Part shown: in pieces, positions 51,327 to 60,500 of the stretch
Position numbering within the stretch: the first letter of the stretch is position 1
How the letters are laid out: every line of letters starts with the position of its first letter
Assembly (NCBI GenBank): GCA_963576565.1
Contig: OY755047.1
Coordinates: 36,423,851 to 36,487,850, forward strand
Direction: 5' to 3'
Length of the DNA stretch: 64,000 nucleotides
From: Aspidapion aeneum
Taxonomy: Eukaryota; Arthropoda; Insecta; Coleoptera; Brentidae
Program-made: the position numbers and the translations under genes
The notes under the pieces: model-generated
What the model saw: only the letters and a program-made list of their open reading frames with translations
The model's database searches: none
What the model was told of the DNA's origin: nothing

Positions 51327-51332
51327 TTTATT
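51327..51332 (-). promoter_or_regulatory. AATAAA overlapping the GST stop codon
   Basis: The final Lys codon AAA, stop TAA and following A spell AATAAA on the minus strand. I see no other AATAAA in the next 80 bases, so this may be the polyadenylation signal, which would give a 3'UTR of only some tens of bases. Use is not proven. Confidence 0.5.
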
Positions 51333-51560
51333 TTCGCACAGGATGAATAGGATGTGTCATATGACTAAGATCAGGAGGATTCTTTTCAAATGCGGTAATT
51401 TCTTTCATACCAGCTTCAACCAGTTTCCATAGTTCAGGATATTCTCGTTTATAAGTCGAGTACCACGTTTTTACCAGAGGATATTCAGATATGTCAAAAT
51501 CGATGGCTTCTAAGCACATTGTAGCTGTTATCAGTTGAAAGTCGGCAATAGTTACATTAT
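51328..51560 (-). CDS. GST exon 5: C-terminus and stop
   Basis: After acceptor ttattttag, 233 nt code NVTIADFQLITATMCLEAID, then FDISEYPLVKTWYSTYK, ELWKLVEAGMKEITAFEKN and PPDLSHMTHPIHPVRK, ending at TAA (51330-51328). Confidence 0.93.
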
Positions 51561-54500
51561 CTAAAATAAGAATAAAAATATATAAGACTTAGTCATTTTG
51601 GGTGTTAAAGTAGCTTTAATTAATTAATTAGCGCAAATTATGTTCCTTTAACTAGGGTGACCATATGTGTTTAGCGCAAAAGGAGGACGTCAAAGACAAA
51701 AAAGCCGGATTTTCGATAAAAAAGCCTGACAAAACCAGTCAGTCCAAAAAAAAACTATGACCACAAAAAAACTATCTTGGGACCGAAAAACCTGAATTTG
51801 CAAAGAAACCAAAAAGAAAAACCCCCTTGAAAAAACTTTGACAAAGGGGCGCAACTAGCCGAGCCATTTACAAAAAAATGAAGCAAATAAAATAGATTGG
51901 GGGGACAGGGAGTAAGATGGCTCAACACACCTCACAATGAAGGAAAAATGCACCACACAAAAAGAAAAAAAAAGGAAACACATGTGACATTTTAAAAAGA
52001 ATGCTTAAAACTCTTCGTACAGATAGTTTTTGTAATAAAAAAAATATTAAAAAATAAAAAAAAGCCACCGCAGGCAAAAAAGAAATTAAGCACGTTGCAA
52101 AAATATAGAAAACACCTTTTGCAATATGTTTAATACTGCCAGTTATTTTTTCTTTATTTTTTTTATTTTGAATTTTTGGGAAAACCTAACCTTAAAGTTT
52201 GTTTTGATATTTTGGGCTTTCTGCAAAAACCTTCGAAAAAGGAAAGTCCGGTTTGGGAAAAATTCCGCTCAGGTGATAATTTCTCGCTTTGTTGAAAGCT
52301 ATTTTCTTTTTGATCACCTGATCATTTTATTGAAATCATTCGCGTTTTTTTCTCACGCTGGAAGTTTGAAGCGCCACCCTGTGTGTGACAGGGGAATGAA
52401 GAAACCACTTCCGCCAAAAAACTAGAAGAAGTCAGACGTGTTTTCGTGTTGAAGACCGAAATTCGAGCCGCAAGAAACGGGCGGCGCCGCCAGTGAATGC
52501 TGCAGAATTACAGAAGGTAAGCTTCTAGCGTGTTGCCGATTTTTTCCTTTGTTTTTTTGTTTAATAGACTCTGTTTTCCCAGGCGGGGCGAATTTAATTT
52601 TGGGATATATCTAGTTTTTCTCCCCTTCAGGGCTCAGATCTCTATTTGGTCCTTCAGACCCTTATGTTTTGAAAAAGCCCTTTGGATTTTACAGTTTTTT
52701 TGTCAAAAAATTGGTAATTATAGTTTTTTTGCAGCAACCATATTTTATCGTTTTTTTGCCAGATTCGGACATTGTTGTTTTTGTACCGGTTTTTTTTAGA
52801 GTCCGCATGGTTTTGAAAGGTTGGTTGCCCTGAGTTTGGTTTGACCTCGTGCGACGATAAAATAAAACCCCCGTTCGACATTTGGCAGATACCCGGGCCC
52901 CCGTTTTTTTTCTTGCTGGCTGACATTTCATTGACGTTTGTGTGTTTTAACCTCACAACTTCACGTGTTGTTTTGTTTACCTCCGAGGTTAGAAAAAATT
53001 TGATTATTCGTCGGGTTTCGAATTTGTTTGTGTGAAATCCGTCGAAATTTACCTTCGTTTTTTGCTTTCGTTAAGCGCGAGATTGTTGCCGCGTTCTTAG
53101 CGAACCGTACCCGGGTGTTGATAGCGAAAAAACCTACTTTTTTGTATCTGATAAAAACCGCTTTGTCATGTCTGACATAAAAGTTTTGAAAAAACAACAA
53201 AATAGCGTTTTTAATCAATTAAAAACAACTTATAATAGAGCCGTCGAAGCCCAGGGCAATGCAGAGAAGGCAAAAAAGTTAAAATCCAGATGGGAAGATG
53301 TGCCTTCTCTCGTAAGCCACTTCGATGCATTGCATTTTGAAACTATAAGCTTGGATAGTAGTGATCAGATACAAGAAAGCCAGGAAACTTTAGTGCAGGA
53401 ATTTGATGAAATGAAATACACAATTAGATCGATTTGTCGTGAGCTCTATCCGGAGGAATACCAAGATGCCTCACAGACAGTTTTGAACCATTCCCTGGTA
53501 AATGTAGACAGGGGTCTTGAAATTAAAAGAATAGAGGTACCCCATTTTGACGATAATCTTAAAAAATGGCCCACCTTTTTTGATATGTTTAAGTCATTTG
53601 TCCATGATAAAGCTGACATGAGTGAAATAGCTAAATTTCAAGCCTTAAATACCGCTCTGGTGGGAGAGGCCGCATCTGTAATTAGGAACATACCGCTAAC
53701 CTCTGATAATTATAGAGTAGCCTTCGATGCGATGATTAGACGATTTAATAATAAAACACTTTTGGTAACAAATTATTGGACGTCTATTTGTCAAGCCCCT
53801 TCTGCAAAATCGAGCAACCCACATGATTTGAGGTTATTGTTGTCCACTTTCCGGGAAAATTTGGAAGCATTGTCAAACTATGATGATGTAGACCTTTTAG
53901 ATTTTGCTAAAATGATTCTTCTTTTGCAAAAAGTTGATACCCCATTGAAAACTCAGTTTGAGATTGAGTATAGTGATAAGGAAATCCCGTCCTATAAAGA
54001 TTTGTTTAAATTCTTAGAGAAAAATTGTCGGGCTTTGGAAAATAGTTCTATTTTGAATAAGCCAAAGGAGGTCTCACCTCCTCTACCCCCTAAGAAGGGT
54101 GGCAAACCACCCTATCCTGTGTTATTGACTGGAACAGGCCAGTCTGGTAATAAAGGTTGTGTTTATTGCCAGCAACAGCCCTACCATCCCCTTGTGAAGT
54201 GTACCAGATTTCTGGAATTAGAAGTAGGTCAGCGCCATCAATTTGTTAAGCGTGAACGATTGTGTTTTAACTGCTTTGGCAAACATGGTGTATCTCAATG
54301 CCCTACAAACGCCACGTGTCGTCAGTGCCAGGGTCTTCACCATTCCCTGTTGCACTTTGTGAAAAGCTCTCAGAGCCCCCAAGTTGATCGTCCAGGGGAG
54401 ACCCCCCGTATACTTAATAGTGAAGGTGCCCAACAGGCATTGTGTACCGCTACACCCAGTAGCAACCATTTTGAACCTCGTAAGAGGAGACCTGTGCTTT

Positions 54501-57500
54501 TTGCAACTGCCGAAGTTTTAGTGGTAGATGCCAACAAAAAGTTTGTGTCTTGTCGGGCAATTTTAGATTCAGCTAGTGAAGCATCCTTTGTAACTGTCTC
54601 TTTGGCTGAGAGGTTAGGACTTAAAGTAGCTCCGAATAAAACTCCTATTGAAGGAATAAATGGCATGATTTCTAGTACATCAGATGGCAATGTAACATTG
54701 CAGATAAGCTCGTCCAAGTTTCCTGATAGTTTGTTTTCCTGTGATGCCATTCTTATTCCTAAAATTTGTGGAACCATACCTGTGACTGTTGTTGAATATG
54801 ATTCTATTCAGTGGCCATGCCTAAAAAATTTAGATTTTGCTGATCCTAATTTTGGACAACCTAGTAGTGTAGACCTTTTAATTGGTGTTGATTTGTTTGG
54901 TCAGATGCTTGTGCCTGGCTTTAAAAAGGGAGAAAATGGAGGACCTTGTGCCATTAATTCAATTTTTGGTTGGATACTCCTTGGTGGTATTGATGGTCCT
55001 CGTAAAACTCAAAAACCCATTAGTTTGTTGACCTCAGTGTCTTCCCCTATAAAATCTCGATTGGATAGTACCTTACAAAAGTTTTGGGAACTAGAATCGA
55101 CCCCTCAAAAAATCCCTCTTTCCTCTGATGAGGATTTGTGTGAAGAAATATTTGCTACCACTCATGCAAGAACTGAGTCCGGCAGATATGTTGTTCGCTT
55201 GCCTTTCAGAGAGCCTCGACAAGAACTTGGTAACTCTAAAGGTCAAGCATTGCGTAGATTTAATATGATGGAAAACCGATTGTTGAAAAATCCTGCTTTG
55301 TATAGTGCGTACAAAGACTTTGTTCAGGATTACCTAGACCAGGGGCATATGAAATTGGCCAATTCTAGCCCTGACTTCCATTCATATTTTATTCCACACC
55401 ACCCAGTTGTGAAGGCAGATGGTGACTTGTCAAAAATTCGAATTGTTTTTGATGCATCTGCCAAGACCTCAAATAGTCGTAGCTTAAATTCTATTTTATT
55501 GGTAGGACCTAAACTCCAAAGAGATATTGTGTCAATATTGCTTACTTTTCGCCTTTATAGTGTTGTATATTCTAGTGACATACGTCAAATGTTCAGGCAG
55601 ATTGATATGCATCAGGCTGATGTGTGTTATCAACAGATATTGTGGCGGTTCGACCCAACCGAGGAGATTCAAGAGTACTCTCTTCAAACAGTAACTTATG
55701 GTGTGAATTCGAGCCCATACCTAGCTATTCGTACTCTTCACCAGCTCGTTAAAGATCATGGTAGTGGCTTTCCACTAGCGAGCAAGGTGTTGATGCATAC
55801 TACTTATGTGGACGATGCCATCGGATTAGCTAATTCTGTAGCTGAAGCTTTAGAAAGCCAGAAACAGCTAATTGCATTGTTAAAATTGGGTTGTTTTGAA
55901 CTTCGTAAGTGGACTAGCAACACTCCTGAGTTACTAGAATCGGTTCCAGCTAGTCATCAGCAACCAATTTCCTTTGATGATGAATCTGCTGGTTTAAAAA
56001 TCCTTGGACTAAAGTGGTGTCCAAAATTGGATTCGTTTTGTTATGATGTGATGCCCATGGAAAGACCTTGTACCAAGAGAAACATTCTTTCTGAGATTGC
56101 AAGGATATATGATCCACTCGGGTTCCTAGCCCCAGTTGTTTTGGTTGCTAAATGTTTAATGCAACGTTTGTGGGTCCAGGGTCTTTCATGGGATGATACC
56201 CCCTCTAGTGATATTGTTGCACAGTGGCAACTCTATGTGTCGCAACTACCATTATTATCTTCGATATCAATACCTCGTTATGTTGTGAAGCAAAATGCTG
56301 TCACCACTGAATTGCATGGCTTTTGTGATGCCTCAATGTGTGCATATGGCGGTGCAGTATATATTCGACAAATTGAGTTGGATGGAAATATTTCTATCTC
56401 CCTTTTGTGTGGGAAAAGTAGAGTGTGCCCTTTGAAAAGTATTTCTATTCCACGCTTAGAATTGTGTGCTGCTGTATTGTTGGCAGAGCTATTGGAGTTT
56501 GTTGGCAATCATCTTGATTGCGTCCCGATTGATAAGATTTTTGCTTGGTCTGACTCCAGCGTTACCCTGGCTTGGATAAAATCGTGTCCATCAAAACGAA
56601 AGGTTTTTGTAGCCAATCGTGTAACGACTATTCAAGAGAAAGTTCCCCCCAGCTGTTGGTACCATGTAAATGGTAAGGAGAACCCAGCTGATTGCTTATC
56701 CCGGAGCTTACTTCCTGGTCAATTGATAGACCATCCTCTTTGGTTTACTGGACCATCCTGGTTGGCCCAGTCTAGTGAAACATGGCCTATGAACCACAAA
56801 ATTGATGCGTTTGATGCTGATCTACCCCCTGAGGAAAATCGTTTTGTTTTTGTGACAGAAATACCCCTTGATGAAGTACAGCTGTTACTAAGTACTCCTC
56901 TTTACGTAAAATCTTGGGCATTGTTGCCTTTTGTTTGAGACCTTTTCGAGTGAAAAAAGATCCTTCTTTATTTTTTCCTACTAAAGCCCTCAATGAGGCA
57001 GATCTTTATTATGCTACTTTAGTTGTTGTGCGAGTTGTACAACAAGAAGTTTTTTTTGAAGATTTGAAAATGATACGTAAGGGTGAGAGTTGTGCTAAGC
57101 CTCTTCGAAAGTTAGCTCCTTTTCTTGATTCCCATGGTGTTCTCAGGGTGGGCGGTAGATTACGTCACACTGATTTAGCATATGAGGTGAAACACCCCAT
57201 GTTGTTGCCTCGTAGTCATAGGCTAACCACTTTGATTATTGAGAAATTCCATAATGAGCATGGACATCCAGGTCCTCGCTTATTGGAGTACCTCCTAAAT
57301 CAACAGTTTTGGATTTTGTCGGTGAAAAGTGCCATTCACAGTGTTGTTTCCAAGTGTTTTTGTTGTGCCAGGGTAAATCCCAAACCATTGCACCCATTCA
57401 TGGGTGACCTTCCTAAATTTAGAGTGTCCCAGGTAAAGCCCTTTTCCCATGTTAGTGTAGATTTTATGGGTCCATTCTCCATCACGTTAACTAAGCGTCG

Positions 57501-60500
57501 TGGTGTAAAAAGTCAAAAGGCTTATGGGTGTTTTTTTGTTTGTTTCCCAACAAAGGCCATTCACCTGGAGGCTGTTTCTGATTTGTCCACTGATGCATTT
57601 TTGGCTGCCCTCCGCCGATTTGTTGGTAGACGTGGCAGATGTGCTGCCCTCTACAGTGACCAGGGCACTAATTTTGTTGGGGCAAATAACCTCCTTGTGT
57701 CCTATTGTCAGCAAGCTGCTGAGACTTTAGCGATTAAGTGGTGTTTTAATCCACCCGCCAGTCCGCATTTTGGTGGACTCCATGAGTCTGGGGTAAAGTC
57801 CACAAAAACTCATCTGAAGAGAATTGTGGGGGATCAAATCCTAACCTTTGAAGAGTTGATGACTGTATTGGTTCAGATTGAGGCTATTTTAAATAGTCGA
57901 CCATTGTGTAGTATGAGCCCTGATCCTCATGACTTTCAAAGTCTTACTCCTGGACATTTCCTCACTTTGGAACCCTTGACAGCCCCTCCCGATGAAGATC
58001 TAACCAATGTTAAGTTAAACCGTCTCCATCGCTGGCAGCTTGTTCAGCAGATCCAGCAGCATTTTTGGTGCCGCTGGCATATGGAGTATTTACAGTCGTT
58101 GCAACAACGCGAAAGATGGAATACCCCCGATAACCCTCCAAAAGTTGGAACATTAGTAGCGTTGAAAGAAGAAAACCTACCCCCATTGAAGTGGTCACTC
58201 GGTAGAATTGAAAAAATTTACTCGAGTCCAGATAGAATCCCCCGTGTCGTGCAAGTAAAAACCGCGAAAGGATTACTTGACCGTAGTTTGGTGAAGGTAT
58301 GTCCGTTACCCAGCCAGTAACCAACCTTCAAAGCCTTGTGTAAGCGTGAATCATGCTTATTTGAATTAACTTAAGTATGACGTCCTTAGTTATTGCGATA
58401 AAATTATTGTTGCAAAAATGCTAATTTATTGTTTAGACCTTTTGGGTAATTGAATAACCTTTTTTTTGATTTTTGGGTTTGTCTATAAAAATTGGGAATG
58501 TTTTTCTATAAAAATTGGGAATTTTTATGGTGGGCGGAATGTTTAATACGGCCAGTTATTTTGAATTTTTGGGAAAACCTAACCTTAAAGTTTGTTTTGA
58601 TATTTTGGGCTTTCTGCAAAAACCTTCAAAAAAGGAAAGTCCGGTTTGGGAAAAATTCCGATCAGGTGATAATTTCTCGCTTTGTTGAAAGCTATTTTCT
58701 TTTTGATCACCTGATCATTTTATTGAAATCATTCGCGTTTTTTTCTCACGCTGGAAGTTTGAAGCGCCACCCTGTGTGTGACAGGGGAATGAAGAAACCA
58801 CTTCCGCCAAAAAACTAGAAGAAGTCAGACGTGTTTTCGTGTTGAAGACCGAAATTCGAGCCGCAAGAAACGGGCGGCGCCGCCAGTGAATGCTGCAGAA
58901 TTACAGAAGGTAAGCTTCTAGCGTGTTGCCGATTTTTTCCTTTGTTTTTTTGTTTCGTGTTGAAGACCGAAATTCGAGCCGCAAGAAACGGGCGGCGCCG
59001 CCAGTGAATGCTGCAGAATTACAGAAGGTAAGCTTCTAGCGTGTTGCCGATTTTTTCAGCCAGTTGCCAACAACAGGCGGGGCGAATTTAATTTTGGGAT
59101 TATTTTTTTTATGATATCTCTAGTTTTTCTCCCCTTCAGGGCTCAGATCTCTACAATATAAAAAAAGCTAAAAAATTTACAAAAGCAAGCGAAATTTTTT
59201 TAATTTTTGAAAAAAAAAACTACTAGAAATTTTTTTTAAAAATTCGAAATATTACGTACTTTTCGGAAAAAGTTACACCGCAGAAAAACATTTTTGGTAA
59301 AATAAATTAATACTTAATTAAATTATTCAAATAATAAATGGTGTCAAAAATTTTCGGAAAAAATTTCAAGTGTAGGAAATTTTCACGGGACATGGTTAGT
59401 TGAGGTTTGGGGGTGCTCAACAGCCTAAGCCTGCCCCCTAGGTTGCGCCCCTGCATGACCAAAAACAAAGGGTCTTTGGTCGCCAAAAAGCCGCAACGAA
59501 AAAAAAAGCCGGCCGGACATTTTTATTTTGCCCAAAAAGTCGGACATGTCAGGCTTTATCCGGACGTATAGTTACCCTACTTTAACTGCTATAGTTTTTG
59601 GGATATACAGGGTGGCGACTTTAAAAAAACACTGCCGTAACCGGATTATTATTTGATTTTGAAAAAAAAAAACACGTCAACTGAGACACGACCTTTATTT
59701 TTCCTGACGTAAAAGAAATTTGGATAAACCTTCAAAACCTATATGTTTCGAAACAGTGTGGTTCAATAAATACGTCATCAATAGGTGACGTTTCATTTCT
59801 ATATTTTCGAATTTATGGGCGTTATTCGATGAAATACCGTTCACAGGGGTGTAAATTGTCAATTTATTGTCAATATTTTAGTAAAAATTTAATAAAAATA
59901 AGAAACAATGTCTCAATTTAAAAAAAAAAAAACAAAATTTTAACATTGATTTTTTAATATTGATTTTTCAGCTAAACGTAAAAAAAATACATAAAACGGG
60001 GCCTTTTTGGACATAGTTTTGAAATAAGGTAAAAGCTCGTTTTGAAACTATTGCTAAAATAACACATTTTCTGTAATTTTTTGACATTTAGCTGAAAAAT
60101 CAATATGAAAATGTTGTTTTTTTAATTGAGACATTGTTTCTTAATTTTATTTATTTTTTACTAAAATATTGACAATAAATTGACAATTTACACCTCTGTG
60201 AACGGTATTTCATCGAATAAAAATAAAATGGTATATTTTTTGTTTAAAACTCGCAGACAATGGTTGAGTAGAAACAGGACTTCTATTGTCTTTATATAAT
60301 TTAAACACGACGTTTCGGGTAGTAAGTGTCTCTAATCGTTTTCAAGTGTAAGCTGACAGTTTACACTTGAAAGCGAAGGCGTATTAATCAAATGTGCGAG
60401 CATAGTTAAAACTCACTTGATGTAAGAAGATAAATAGTTCTTTTTGATAACTCAATTAATCTTGTTTAAATATTTGCCTTTCAAAAAAGCGATTTACAAT

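Larger units (their letters stand above)
52127..59153 (+). mobile_element. BEL/Pao LTR retrotransposon with 5-bp TSD CAATA
   Basis: LTRs lie at 52127-52644 and 58540-59153, starting TGTTTAAT and ending ATCTCTA. CAATA directly repeats outside them (52122-52126, 59154-59158), the 5-bp duplication expected for BEL/Pao. A possible primer-binding site beginning TGGTCC lies three bases inside the 5' LTR (52647), and a purine-rich GGTGGGCGGAA abuts the 3' LTR. The internal region codes Gag, protease, RT, RNase H and integrase without an env. The element lies on the strand opposite the GST gene, in its last intron, inside an older hAT-like element. Confidence 0.93.
51654..59579. mobile_element. hAT-like non-autonomous element, split by the BEL insertion
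   Basis: The left end AGGGTGACCATATGT (51654) and right end ATAGTTACCCT (59568-59578) form terminal inverted repeats, flanked by CTTTAACT on both sides (51646-51653, 59580-59587), an 8-bp duplication as made by hAT transposases. Without the BEL the element would be about 900 bp. Both arms carry related inverted blocks such as GGGGCGCAAC and AAAGCCGG/CCGGC. No transposase ORF is visible. It lies in the last GST intron. Confidence 0.7.

Noticed and set aside
54218..54777. Antisense frames inside the BEL gag-protease region
   Set aside because: They are shadows of the real BEL frame, without motifs.
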